From Streptomyces sp. Alt3 (GTDB taxonomy: Bacteria > Actinomycetota > Actinomycetes > Streptomycetales > Streptomycetaceae), in contig NZ_CP120983.1 of the NCBI RefSeq assembly GCF_030719215.1, forward strand, positions 6,820,001-6,884,000: a stretch of DNA of 64,000 nt. Reading direction: 5' to 3'. Under the pieces are notes generated by a model. That model did not search any database, was not told the DNA's origin, and worked only from the letters and a program-made list of their open reading frames with translations. Position 1 is the first letter of the stretch, and each line of letters starts with the position of its first letter. Shown piece after piece: positions 25,561 through 34,433 of this stretch. The translations under genes and the position numbers were made by a program.

Positions 25561-26412
25561 TCAGGATTCGGAGTCCGCCACCGGTACGGACTCCGTGATC
25601 CACACGGATCCATCTCCACACGTCACCTTGACTCCGTCCGCCGGCTGCAACGATGTCCGCAGAACCCGCAGACGACGGTCAGCCACCGTGGCAACCGGGC
25701 CGGATCTTCCCGAGCTGCCGAATCTGATGGCGCGCACCTGGTTGTGGATCTCTTCCCTGGTGGTGTTCCAGTCGATCTGCGAGAACGCGGGTTCCATCCA
25801 CCCCGCGTAGGTGGCCGATCTCTCCTCCTGCGGTGTACCGGGCGAACCGGCTTCGGCCAGCGAGAGCGCGCGGGGTAGAAGCCGCTCGATGTACCGGTCG
25901 ACCTCTTCCCACAACAACCGGGGGGCGACATCGTCACCCAACGCGATACCCGCCTCCTGCGCCAGGATCCCGCCGGAGTCGAATTCGCTCTCCATCCAGT
26001 GGATGCTGACGCCGATTTCCTTGTCGCCGTTCCTGATCGCCCAGTTGACCGGAATGGGGCCTCGGTACTTCGGCAGCATCGACGTATGCACGTTGACGGC
26101 ACCCAAGTTCGTCGACCGGAGTGCCGCCGGCGGCAGCTTCCAGGGAAGGCCGTAGCAGACGATGAGATCGGCCTGATATCCCGCGAGGATGTGCGGCAGC
26201 ATGCTCTTCCGGCCCGGAATCAGCAGATCCATCCCGTTCGGCAGGGCGTCGACGATCTCGCCCACGACATCGCCCGCACCGCTTCGCGTCGGCTCGCCCG
26301 GCCGCAGTGATCTCGCATGCAGGTAAGCGACGGGCGTGTGTCCGGCCCGCTCGCACACGCGGTGCAGGAGGGCGAAGCCCTGTGCAGAGTATGAAATCAG
26401 GATAATGCGCAT
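25561..26412 (-). CDS. Formyltransferase, Fmt-like (non-housekeeping)
   Basis: 283 aa. VNVHTSMLPKYRGPIPVNWA carries the catalytic Asn107 and His109, and ESEFDSGGIL has Asp145, matching the N-H-D triad of formyltransferases. The C-terminal OB-like part (IDWNTTREEIHNQVRAI) is present but shortened compared with Fmt of about 310 aa. It lacks the normal Fmt neighbour def and sits in accessory DNA, so a formyl transfer onto a metabolite or amino-sugar is as likely as a second Met-tRNA formyltransferase. It ends 22 nt from the stop of the convergent NTPase gene. Confidence 0.75.
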   Translation of the reverse strand: MRIILISYSAQGFALLHRVCERAGHTPVAYLHARSLRPGEPTRSGAGDVVGEIVDALPNGMDLLIPGRKSMLPHILAGYQADLIVCYGLPWKLPPAALRSTNLGAVNVHTSMLPKYRGPIPVNWAIRNGDKEIGVSIHWMESEFDSGGILAQEAGIALGDDVAPRLLWEEVDRYIERLLPRALSLAEAGSPGTPQEERSATYAGWMEPAFSQIDWNTTREEIHNQVRAIRFGSSGRSGPVATVADRRLRVLRTSLQPADGVKVTCGDGSVWITESVPVADSES

Positions 26413-26502
26413 TTATAGCCCTTATGCTGCGGCAGGCTTCCGGCCGAAACTCTTATGCCCATCCCGGACTCTCCACCGAGCTCGGGGCGGGATTGCTCGG
26501 CT

Positions 26503-27120
26503 CTACTCCTCGGTCACGGTCGGCGGAGGCAGTCGGGCGATCCGGCGAGTGAAGAAGTCATCCAACGGCTCAGCAGCCCGGTGCATCTCCTGGATCGTCT
26601 TCCGCCATCGGGAGATGTCGCGTGGATCGTCGAAGCGGATACCGCCGGCGAGTTTCCCGTCGTCGTCATAAAGCACCTCGTACATCACCGAGGAGCCGAG
26701 GACCACGACCTCCGGAAGCGGATGCTGCGCTTCGTACCGGAGGATGCCGTCCCCGCTGAGGACTCTCGTGTCCTCCCCGCACTGGGCCTTCAGGTTCAGC
26801 AGGTGGAGCTCCCACTGGAGGTACGGAGCGATGGGCTCCTCCACACAGCGGACACGGTGGAGGGCGAATCCGCTTTCGGCGATTCGCCGGAGGTACTCCT
26901 CGTAGTGCCCCCGCTGTTCCTCGATCAGCGCCAGGGCCTCATCCCAGCGCCCCTTGCGGAAGGCCTCCCAGCTCTCCACCCCGGGCTCCTGGAAGCTCTG
27001 CTGACGTTCAAGCTTCCAGAACCCCTCGGAGCCGGAACCCCAGAAATGGCGACCGAAGTCCTCGGAGTAGTCGTCAAGCCCGAGGCGCTGACCCGGGCTG
27101 TGGGCCTGTGAACTAAGCAT
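26503..27120 (-). CDS. DUF6879 family protein
   Basis: 205 aa. GFWKLERQQSFQEPG, SWEAFRKGRWDEALALIEEQ, ISRWRKTIQEMHRAAEPLDD and the preceding LGSSVMYEVLYDDDGKLAGG follow the DUF6879 pattern, a Streptomyces family often found near XRE regulators. There is no catalytic motif. Its start overlaps the end of the 90-aa gene upstream by 8 nt, a pairing that recurs for this family. Role unknown. Confidence 0.75.
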   Translation of the reverse strand: MLSSQAHSPGQRLGLDDYSEDFGRHFWGSGSEGFWKLERQQSFQEPGVESWEAFRKGRWDEALALIEEQRGHYEEYLRRIAESGFALHRVRCVEEPIAPYLQWELHLLNLKAQCGEDTRVLSGDGILRYEAQHPLPEVVVLGSSVMYEVLYDDDGKLAGGIRFDDPRDISRWRKTIQEMHRAAEPLDDFFTRRIARLPPPTVTEE

Positions 27121-27385
27121 CGGGGAGGTCTACCTTCGCCGCAGCGGCTGTCCTGCGGGGGATGACGACGATTCGTTCATCCGGGGCGACAACAAGCCCT
27201 GGGGGCAGGATCGGCAGGTAGGAATCGGTGAGGTCGCGGCCAACGACGGCGATGTCCCCGTTCTCCAGTTCCCAGATGTCCGGGCACCCTTGCTCGCCGC
27301 CCGTGGTCCCGAGCTCGGTGGGGGATTTACCCAGGCGGCGCACCAGCGGCGAAGAAGGATCGGCTTCCCAGCCCCGAATCATCAC
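27113..27385 (-). CDS. Small protein paired with DUF6879
   Basis: 90 aa starting MMIRGWEADPSSPLVRRLGK; CPDIWELENGDIAVVGRDLT and LPPGLVVAPDERIVVIPR look like a compact beta-rich fold. Such short proteins usually stand directly before DUF6879 genes. The 8-nt overlap implies translational coupling. No function can be assigned. Confidence 0.65.
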   Translation of the reverse strand: MMIRGWEADPSSPLVRRLGKSPTELGTTGGEQGCPDIWELENGDIAVVGRDLTDSYLPILPPGLVVAPDERIVVIPRRTAAAAKVDLPDA

Positions 27386-27415
27386 GGTTCTCCATTCAGT
27401 CCTCCCGAAGGTAAC

Positions 27416-27982
27416 CTAGATCACATCTGACGCAACGTCGGGCAGAGACTTCCAGCCATCCGAACACAACGGCTCGTCCCCCTGCATCGACCGATAGTCG
27501 GGCGGATCACGGCGAAGTCGCCCGGGGCGAACGGGCAGGAACGACCGCGCGTCGGCGCGGGCCTTGAGTTCGGCGCGCAGGAAACGGGTGGAGTACGCCG
27601 TGGCGTAGACCGCAGTGTTTGCTGGGAGCAGGCCGCGTTCCTCCGCGTACACCAGGAACACGACGCGCATCATGACGGCTACGGCGCCCCGGTAGACCTC
27701 GTCGGCCGCGACGCCCATCGCGTGGAGGCCCAGGGCGCCCACGTCCATCGCCCGCACGTCCGCTCGCCCTATGACGTCGACGAGGAGTTCCACGGCCTGG
27801 CGGACCTGGATCCCGAGCGCCTCGGTGACGTCCTCGCCAGCCGTCAGGCTGGCCTTCAGCAGGCCGAACAGGGTCTCTGACTTTTTGTACTCGAAGAAAC
27901 GGCGGCGGCGCAGTAGGGAGACGAAGGCGCGGACGACATTGCGTTCGGCGGTCCCGTTCCAGCCGCCGGTGTCGAAGACAGC
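27416..27982 (-). pseudogene. Truncated Eco57I-like restriction-modification gene
   Basis: A 188-codon reading frame without a proper start. GGWNGTAERNVVRAFVSLL, RRRRFFEYKKSETLFGLL, EALGIQVRQAVELLVDVIG and AVMMRVVFLVYAEERGLLPA match, as I recall, the N-terminal region of large (1000-1500 aa) Eco57I-class methylase/restriction proteins. After AELKARAD the similarity seems to end, and the last 45 residues to the stop look unrelated. Both the start and about 85% of the protein are missing, so it is a remnant of a lost defence gene. Only short flanking gaps separate it from its neighbours. Confidence 0.6.
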
Positions 27983-28155
27983 GGTGGTCGTGACGCCACC
28001 GGCGGGCGCCCAGGCAGCTCGACACCGACACTGGACACCAGTGAACATGCGCCCCGCTTCAGCACGAAGCGGGGCGCTACCCTGTGCGTTCGACGCCGCG
28101 CGGGCATGACCGTCGTGCAGGATGAGTACCAGGGCCACGGCGAGGGGGATCACGG

Positions 28156-28626
28156 GTGGACGCGTGGACGTGTGAGAAGTGCGGCTTACCGGCACCCCAG
28201 AACGAGGGTGAAACGACAGGCGCGGCTGTGCGCAGGCACGCACGTTCGGCCGGGCATCCTTCGGCGAGTGTGAGCAGACAATTGCCCAACGGCACCGTCC
28301 AGAGGTGGCGCACCCCCGAAGAGCGAGAACGCGAACGAGAACGGGCTGAGAAGCCAGCAGACCGCGCGTGGGAACGGGAGCGGTGGCGGCTCCTGGAGCA
28401 GGCCGACCGTGGGGACAGCAAAAGAGATCAGACGCCCCCTTGCCGAGTCGAGCCCCGGTGGAAGAAGAGCGGGCCTCGACAGCGGTGGGACGCACTTCCG
28501 CTGTCGACGCGCGTTTGTATTGCCCTGTCGGTGTGGGGATGCGCGCTGGTGTTCGGTATGTGGCTGGCCAATCTCGCCGCCCCGCCTCCGCTGACGCACT
28601 GCAGCGGTTACCCTCGGCCGTGCTGA
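28156..28626 (+). CDS. Zinc-finger-like N-terminus, C-terminal membrane helix; hypothetical
   Basis: 156 aa from GTG 28156. WTCEKCGLPAPQNEGE followed by RRHARSAGH forms a C2H2-like site. A highly charged Arg/Glu stretch (EERERERERAEKPADRAWER) looks like a helix or coiled coil, and CIALSVWGCALVFGMWLANL is a likely transmembrane segment. It could be a small membrane-tethered nucleic-acid or protein-binding factor. No close family is recognised and the short Cys-containing tail is unusual. Reality of the gene rests on the domain order, not on a strong ribosome site. Confidence 0.45.
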   Translation: MDAWTCEKCGLPAPQNEGETTGAAVRRHARSAGHPSASVSRQLPNGTVQRWRTPEERERERERAEKPADRAWERERWRLLEQADRGDSKRDQTPPCRVEPRWKKSGPRQRWDALPLSTRVCIALSVWGCALVFGMWLANLAAPPPLTHCSGYPRPC

Positions 28627-29124
28627 CCAATCGCGGCGAGCACTAGGAGCAGAAGCACGACGAGTCCTCGGCCGGATAGCTCGACTTTTTCGACCGGGCC
28701 GTCTCACGGTCTCCCGGCAGGTGCTGCCCAGGGTTGCCGTCGAATCCGTAGTGGTGGCATAGCTGGTAGCAGCGCGTGCACCCAGCCGGCTTGTAGCCAG
28801 GCATCGGTAACTCAGGCGGTTCAGCGACGTAGGCGGACGGAGGGAGCGGCAGGGTCCCGGTACGGTCGCGGGCCTCGCGGCAGGTGGACCTGCGGCGGCC
28901 TGGGGCGGCGGGTTTGCCGGACCTGCTCCCCCACTGCACCGGTTGTCCTGGCCGGCCTGTCACGAGTCGTCAACGGTCCCGGCGGTTGGGCTGCCTACGC
29001 CAAGGCCGAGCGGCATGATGAGAAGGGATGACAGGACGAGAGGACGGGGAGCCTCGATGCCGCCACCCAACGGTAAACGGGCACCCCGTGCCCGCAGATC
29101 GTCTACGCCTGGTGAGGAGTTCTG
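28627..29124. other. 498-nt region without a confident gene
   Basis: The only frame worth noting is leftward 28643-28801 (MPGYKPAGCTRCYQLCHHYG and a CFCS end), Cys-rich but without supporting context. The 3' part immediately precedes the second effector gene and should contain its promoter; GAGGAG at 29115 is the ribosome site of that gene. Confidence 0.4.
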
Positions 29125-29640
29125 ATGTCCGCGGATCCGATGACGGCTCTGGCGATGACCGGTGCGACAACCATCGTCGCCGCCATGGCCACCAGCGCCT
29201 GGCAGACCACCCGAGACGGCACGGCACGGCTGTTCAACCGCGGCGGTCGCGATCTACCGGCCCTCCAGGCGCAGTTGGACGGTGACGCCGACATCGTGGC
29301 GGAGGACGACGACACCGACGGTGCCCGCCAGGATCTGGTCGGGCCGTGGCGGCGCCGGTTGACGGCACTCCTGCGCGAGCATCCCGAGGTCGAGGCCGAA
29401 CTGCGCGCTCTGGTGGACGAGGCTCGCAGGGAACTGGCCCCGGCCCAGCAGAACTGGATCCAGCACATCACCGCCCACCAGGGCCTGGCCGCCGGCACGT
29501 TGGGTGACCACAGCAGCGTCACCATCCACTACCACTCCGCCGCCGAACACCAGCCCTCCGCGTCGCCACCGTCACCCGCAACACCGGCACCAGGACGGGG
29601 AGCCGCACCTGCGCCCCGCGCCCCGCACGACCCCCGGTGA
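29125..29640 (+). CDS. Putative NLR-partner effector, module 2
   Basis: 171 aa from ATG 29125 (GAGGAG box). Residues 8-37 (ALAMTGATTIVAAMATSAW, GTARLF) align with the hydrophobic start of the module 1 protein, and WRRRLTALLREHPEVEAELR (75-94) aligns with its helical block, so the two are paralogues. The C-terminal motif differs: QGLAAGTLGDHSSVTIHYH (119-137). The next protein opens with GGFAYGVIGADIHVF, sharing G-[LF]-A-x-G-x-[LI]-G. A Pro/Ala tail follows. It ends 6 nt before the NTPase gene. Inference: same effector type as module 1 with a different docking motif. Untested. Confidence 0.65.
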   Translation: MSADPMTALAMTGATTIVAAMATSAWQTTRDGTARLFNRGGRDLPALQAQLDGDADIVAEDDDTDGARQDLVGPWRRRLTALLREHPEVEAELRALVDEARRELAPAQQNWIQHITAHQGLAAGTLGDHSSVTIHYHSAAEHQPSASPPSPATPAPGRGAAPAPRAPHDPR

Positions 29641-29646
29641 GACCTG

Positions 29647-32600
29647 GTGATTCCCCCTTCCTCACAGCCCGGCCAGCCGCGACTCCCCGACCGCGCACAG
29701 CAGACGGTCCGAGCGGAGGGCGGCTTCGCCTACGGCGTGATCGGTGCGGACATCCATGTTTTCGGCGACGGCATGCCGCTGTACCTGCTGGAGAACTGGC
29801 GCCAAGCGCGCGCCACAGATCCGGAGTTCCTACAAGAGCTGCCCAGCCGCATGCTGAACGCCCGTTTCGCCGTCGTGGACTTCACCGGTCGCGGCGAGGA
29901 GCTCGCCGATCTGTACCGGTGGCGCGAAGACGCACCACGGCTGGCGGTCCGTTGGTTGCACGCTCCCGGCGGCGCGGGCAAGACCCGGCTGGCCGGGCAA
30001 TTCGCGCAGGATTCAGTCGCCGAAGGCTGGAAGGTGGTCACCGCCACTCACGGCCCCGGCAGCGTCCTGCCACCCCCCGGCAGCCAGGATCTACGGCTGG
30101 ACGGCACCACCGGCCTGCTGCTGATCATCGACTACGCCGACCGTTGGCCGCTGACCCATCTGACCTGGCTGTTCAGCAACGCCCTCTTCCACCAGTCGGC
30201 CGTCCGTACCCGGGTGCTGCTGGTGGCCAGAAGCACCGACGGCTGGCCGGCCCTGCGTGCCAGCCTGGCCAACGAGCAGGCCGACACCTCCACCCGATCC
30301 CTGCCCCCGCTGCCCGACGGCCACGGCCACGGCGAGAACGGCCATGGAAGCCGCCTGGAGATGTTCACGGCGGCCCGTGACAGCTTTGCCGCGCGTTACG
30401 GCGTACCCGCCGCCGATATTGGTCCGCCCGGGCCGTTGGCACACCCGGACTTCGGGCTGACGCTCGCGGTACACATGGCTGCCCTGGTCGCGGTCGACGC
30501 CCACGCCGCGGATCGGCGGCCACCGGCCGACACGGCCGGCCTGACCGTCTACCTGCTGGACCGCGAGCACCTCCACTGGGAACGGCTGTACGGCGACGCC
30601 ACCCACGGGCTCACCCCCTCCGAGCAGGCGTACGCCACTCTGCCCGCTGTGATGAGGCAGACGGTGTTCGTCGCCGCTCTCACCGGTCCGCTGTCCCGTC
30701 CCGCAGGCATCGGCGTGCTCGAAACCGTCCAGGTCGGGGCACCCGCCGAGCGCGTCATCACCGATCACGCCGTCTGCTACCCACCGGCCGGCCGCTGGCA
30801 GGATTCTGTGCTCGAGCCGCTCTACCCCGACCGCCTTGCCGAAGACTTTCTCGCGCTCACCCTCCCTGGCCACCACGCCGACTACCCCGCGGCGGAGTGG
30901 GCCGGGTCAACCATCATGGCCCTGCTGTCACGCCGCGGCAACAGCGGAAGCGACAACGACGACCTGCCCCCGGTCAGCGGCTGGACGCCCCGCGCGGTCA
31001 CCTTTCTGGCTGCCGCAGCCGCGCGCTGGCCGCATATCGGCTCCGGCTACCTCTTCCCGCTGTTGCGCGAGGACCCCCACCTGGCCATCGCCGCCGGCAG
31101 CGCCGCACTCGCTGCCGTGGCCAATCTCGATGAGATCGAACCCGACCTGCTGGCAGGCATCGCCGACCACCGCCCGCGCAGTCGTCATGTCGAACTCGAC
31201 GTGGGCATAGCCGCCCTGGTCAAACGTCTGGCCCCTTACCTCTTGGCCGCCCTTGCGGACGACCTGGACGGAATCGCTGCGGTCCACCGCGATCTCGCCA
31301 GGTGCCTTTCCCTCGCCGGCCTCCATGAAGAAGCCCTGACGGCGACCGAACAAGCCCTCGCCGTCTATCGGCGGCTGGCCGCGGACGGCACCGCTGACCA
31401 CCAGCTCGGTCTTGCCGACGCAGCGGGGGATCGCGCCGTCAGCCTGAGGGATATGGGCCGACCGGAGGAGGCACTGGCCGACGCCGAGGAGGCAACGGCC
31501 CTCTGGCAGCGTCTGGCCGCGGCCGACCCCGCCGCGTACGACGGCTATCTCGCCAACACGCTGACCAACATGGCGGCTCTCCTGATCGATCTGGGGCGCT
31601 ACGAGGAGGCATGGCCGATAGCCGAGAAGGCCGTGACCGAGCACCGACGGTTGGCAAGAGATGACCCGGGCCAACTGGCCGACCTTGCCTCCTCGCTGTC
31701 AGTGTTCGCGGGTAGCGCCCGAAAACTGGGACTGCGAGACAGGGTGCTGGACTTGGCCAGGGAAGTGGTCATCATCCGAAGGCAGTTGGCGGCGATTGCT
31801 CCGGAAACCCACCTGCCCGAACTCGCCACCGCCCTGTCCAACCTTGCCGCATGCCTGCGTGATTCGGGCCAACGGGAGGAGGATGCCCTGGCCACCGGCA
31901 GGGAAGCCGTCACCATTCGGCGGCGCTTGACGTCGATCAACCCGGCCGCATTCGAAGCAGACCTCGCCAATAGTCTGATCGGACTCGCGGCGTACCTGTC
32001 CGAATTCGGGCGCCATGATGAATCCCTGGCCGCGGCGGAAGAAACGGTGGTCGTTCATCGACGGCTCGTTGAACGGAACCCAGCCGCGTACGAGCCCGGC
32101 CTTGCCACCGCTCTGCTCTCCATGGGTACCACCTTCGCAAAGCTCGAACGATACCCGGAGGCAACTGCCGTCATGCAGGAGACGGTGGAGATCTGGCGGC
32201 GATTGGCAGCGGCCACCCCAGCGCTCTTCGCAAGCGATCTCGCCCATGCGCTGACCAATCTCGGGCCCGCGATGCGTCGGTCGGGGCAACGGGAGCAGGC
32301 ACAGGGAGTGCTGGAAGAGGCGGTGATGCTGAACCGCCGGCTGGCCGAAGTTAATCCCGCCGCTCATGCCGACACTCTCGCCCGGGCATTGTCCAACCAG
32401 GCTAATAACTTGGTCGACTTGGGGCGCAGAGACGATGCCCTCGCCGCAGCCGAAGAGGCCGTCGCCATCCATCGGACCCTGGCCCGGTCCCACCCTGCCG
32501 CCTTCGAACCCCACCTCGCCCAGTCGTTGGCTGACCTCGCCGACCACTTCGCCGAATTGTCGCGACCACAGGAGTCCCTGGTCGCGGACCAGGAAGCCCT

Positions 32601-33447
32601 GTCGATCTACCAGCGCGTCGCCGCAGCCAGTCCCGCCGTCTTCACCTCCCGCCTCCTCACCTCACTCTTCAACGTCGCCGCCGCCCTGTGGAACATGGGA
32701 CGGCCCGACGATGCCGTGCTCCCTGCCCGGGAAGCCGCCGCGCTCCTTGAGCGCCTGCCCACCGCTGCCGCGCTGACCGAGGGCGGTGACCTGGCGGACC
32801 TGCTCTCCGACCTGGGTCGGTACCAGGTGGACGCCGACCGAGCCGAGGAAGCGTTGGCGGTGATCACCGCGAGCACCACGGTCTACCAGCGGCTGGCCGA
32901 GGCCGACCCCGCCTCGTTCGCGTTCGGCTTCGCCCGCTCGCTGCAAGCGCTGGGTGAGCAACTGAGCGACATGGAACGCTGGGAGGAATCCGTAGCGGTC
33001 ATGGAGAAGGCGGTGGAGGCTCACGGACACCTGGTCGAGAACACCCCCGACGATCCCACCGCCCGCGCCGGACTGGCCAGTTCCCTGACCAACTTCGCCG
33101 CCGCGCTGTGGAAGGTGGGACGGGTCGAGGCAGCCCTGTCCGGTACGAATATGGCTGTCTCGCTCTACCTGCGGCTGACGGAGGACGGTTCTCAGACCTA
33201 CACACCGGAACTCGCCCGATCACTGTGGTGGTCCGCGATCATACGAGGGGATGTGAAGAGGCAGCTTCCCGAAGCGCTGGAGATGGTCAGCGCATCGATC
33301 ACTATCTACGAGCAGCTCTGCGTGGCCGAGCCCGAAGCGTTCGCACCGAAGCTCCGCAACGCATACCTGGTGGCTGCCGACGTCTTGGACGGCCTAGGCC
33401 GCACACAGGAGGCGGCGGGGCTGCGCCGCAGCCTGGTTTCCCGTTGA
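29647..33447 (+). CDS. STAND NTPase with long TPR array (bacterial NLR), module 2
   Basis: 1266 aa from GTG 29647 (GGTGAG box). N-terminal motif GGFAYGVIGADIHVFGDG (25-42), then a P-loop APGGAGKT (106-113) and Walker B LLLIIDYAD (157-165). A helical middle region continues to about residue 520. From about 540 to 1250 there are a dozen or more TPRs with a regular 42-48-residue period (for example EEALTATEQALAVYRRLA, LADLASSLSVFAGSARKLG, LARALSNQANNLVDLGRRD). Together with the 171-aa protein it forms a complete sensor plus partner module, likely in antiphage or self/non-self signalling. No frameshift is seen over 3.8 kb. Confidence 0.85.
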   Translation: MIPPSSQPGQPRLPDRAQQTVRAEGGFAYGVIGADIHVFGDGMPLYLLENWRQARATDPEFLQELPSRMLNARFAVVDFTGRGEELADLYRWREDAPRLAVRWLHAPGGAGKTRLAGQFAQDSVAEGWKVVTATHGPGSVLPPPGSQDLRLDGTTGLLLIIDYADRWPLTHLTWLFSNALFHQSAVRTRVLLVARSTDGWPALRASLANEQADTSTRSLPPLPDGHGHGENGHGSRLEMFTAARDSFAARYGVPAADIGPPGPLAHPDFGLTLAVHMAALVAVDAHAADRRPPADTAGLTVYLLDREHLHWERLYGDATHGLTPSEQAYATLPAVMRQTVFVAALTGPLSRPAGIGVLETVQVGAPAERVITDHAVCYPPAGRWQDSVLEPLYPDRLAEDFLALTLPGHHADYPAAEWAGSTIMALLSRRGNSGSDNDDLPPVSGWTPRAVTFLAAAAARWPHIGSGYLFPLLREDPHLAIAAGSAALAAVANLDEIEPDLLAGIADHRPRSRHVELDVGIAALVKRLAPYLLAALADDLDGIAAVHRDLARCLSLAGLHEEALTATEQALAVYRRLAADGTADHQLGLADAAGDRAVSLRDMGRPEEALADAEEATALWQRLAAADPAAYDGYLANTLTNMAALLIDLGRYEEAWPIAEKAVTEHRRLARDDPGQLADLASSLSVFAGSARKLGLRDRVLDLAREVVIIRRQLAAIAPETHLPELATALSNLAACLRDSGQREEDALATGREAVTIRRRLTSINPAAFEADLANSLIGLAAYLSEFGRHDESLAAAEETVVVHRRLVERNPAAYEPGLATALLSMGTTFAKLERYPEATAVMQETVEIWRRLAAATPALFASDLAHALTNLGPAMRRSGQREQAQGVLEEAVMLNRRLAEVNPAAHADTLARALSNQANNLVDLGRRDDALAAAEEAVAIHRTLARSHPAAFEPHLAQSLADLADHFAELSRPQESLVADQEALSIYQRVAAASPAVFTSRLLTSLFNVAAALWNMGRPDDAVLPAREAAALLERLPTAAALTEGGDLADLLSDLGRYQVDADRAEEALAVITASTTVYQRLAEADPASFAFGFARSLQALGEQLSDMERWEESVAVMEKAVEAHGHLVENTPDDPTARAGLASSLTNFAAALWKVGRVEAALSGTNMAVSLYLRLTEDGSQTYTPELARSLWWSAIIRGDVKRQLPEALEMVSASITIYEQLCVAEPEAFAPKLRNAYLVAADVLDGLGRTQEAAGLRRSLVSR

Positions 33448-33475
33448 GTGAGCTGCCGCGTGGTGGTTACGCGGC

Positions 33476-33717
33476 GACGATGAAGTCCTGCTGGTAGCGG
33501 GCGGTGTGCTGCCGTTCGCGTTCGAGTCGACCGTGATATTCCCAGTACGCGTCGAAGTCTCCGTTGTCGATCCCTGGCACGTCGGCGTGATACGGGCCAG
33601 CTCGCACGTCGCCAGCAGAACTGTGATCCGCTCCGCCTCCGCCCGAAGCCGCTCGGCCTCACCGCGGCAGGCCGCCTCCCGTTCCCGCAGCAGCCGCAGC
33701 ACCTCGTCGCAGCTCAT
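33476..33717 (-). pseudogene. Fused remnants of two decayed genes
   Basis: MSCDEVLRLLREREAACRGE to AEAERITVLLATC (33717-33603) is the start of a short coiled-coil protein type seen beside Streptomyces transposons. In a different frame, PGIDNGDFDAYWEYHGRL then ERQHTARYQQDFIVAA ends at a stop near 33474 and looks like the C-terminus of another protein, perhaps a transposase. The two pieces abut, suggesting a deletion joint. 33718-34025 contains nothing I can recognise. Confidence 0.4.
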
Positions 33718-34025
33718 CCGGCCTACCCCTCACGCCAGCTGATCAACCCAGCTACCGCAACGAGACAGTCACCACGCCGGACACGGCGCTTTCACCGACC
33801 TCACTCAACAAGAAACGCACCCCGCTGGGCTGGTGGAGGGGCGGTCATGGCGCTTCCTTGGGCGGGGTCGCCCTGCACAAGACTTTGCGGCTGCCCGTCG
33901 ACGCGCCGTGACCCGCGCACGCCACAGGATGTCCCCGCAACTCGTAGGTGCCCCGATAGCGGTGGCCGAGGCTCGGCCCCTCGACGAGTTGGATGCGGAG
34001 TTGGAGGAAGGCGCTGCGGTCCCGG

Positions 34026-34433
34026 TCAGACCTGGGCCAGGCGATTCGAGAGGTCGAGGGCGGCGGTCGCGACCGTGAGAGCGGCGCACAGGCCGAGCAC
34101 CTCGTGGATGGTCGGGCGGACCAGAAGCGGCCAGTCGTGCGGTGCTGAGGGCCAGGAGGCGAGGTGTACCTCGGCGGTGGCCAGGCCCAGGTGGGCGGTG
34201 ACGTCCCAGCCGGTGGAGGAAGCCGGCTCCCAGCGGAGGCGAATGCGTCCGAGAGGGAGTCTCGGGGACTCGGCGGCGAGCCAGGTGACGTCGAGCGGCC
34301 CGTTGGGCAGGACGGAGACGCGCTGGACCAGTGCGCCGCGTACACCGCTCGGCATGGGATGCGCGGCGATGCTGTGGAGCGGACGGACGTGCGACGAGAT
34401 AGGAACCTCCAGGGTGTTGATGGGGTTGGTCAT
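34026..34433 (-). CDS. Conserved hypothetical protein, intact copy of duplicated gene
   Basis: 135 aa, starting in an ATGA overlap with the 70-aa gene. ESPRLPLGRIRLRWEP, HLGLATAEVHLASWPSAP and PTIHEVLGLCAALTVATAA suggest a beta-rich domain with a C-terminal helix. A 5'-truncated homologue lies at 22586-22880. No family is recognised. Its conservation in two places flanking the NTPase modules hints at shared history rather than shared function. Confidence 0.6.
   Translation of the reverse strand: MTNPINTLEVPISSHVRPLHSIAAHPMPSGVRGALVQRVSVLPNGPLDVTWLAAESPRLPLGRIRLRWEPASSTGWDVTAHLGLATAEVHLASWPSAPHDWPLLVRPTIHEVLGLCAALTVATAALDLSNRLAQV

Noticed and set aside
28643..28963. A 106-codon minus-strand frame with Cys pairs
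   Set aside because: No ribosome site, no recognised family and biased composition in its first half; kept only as a note.
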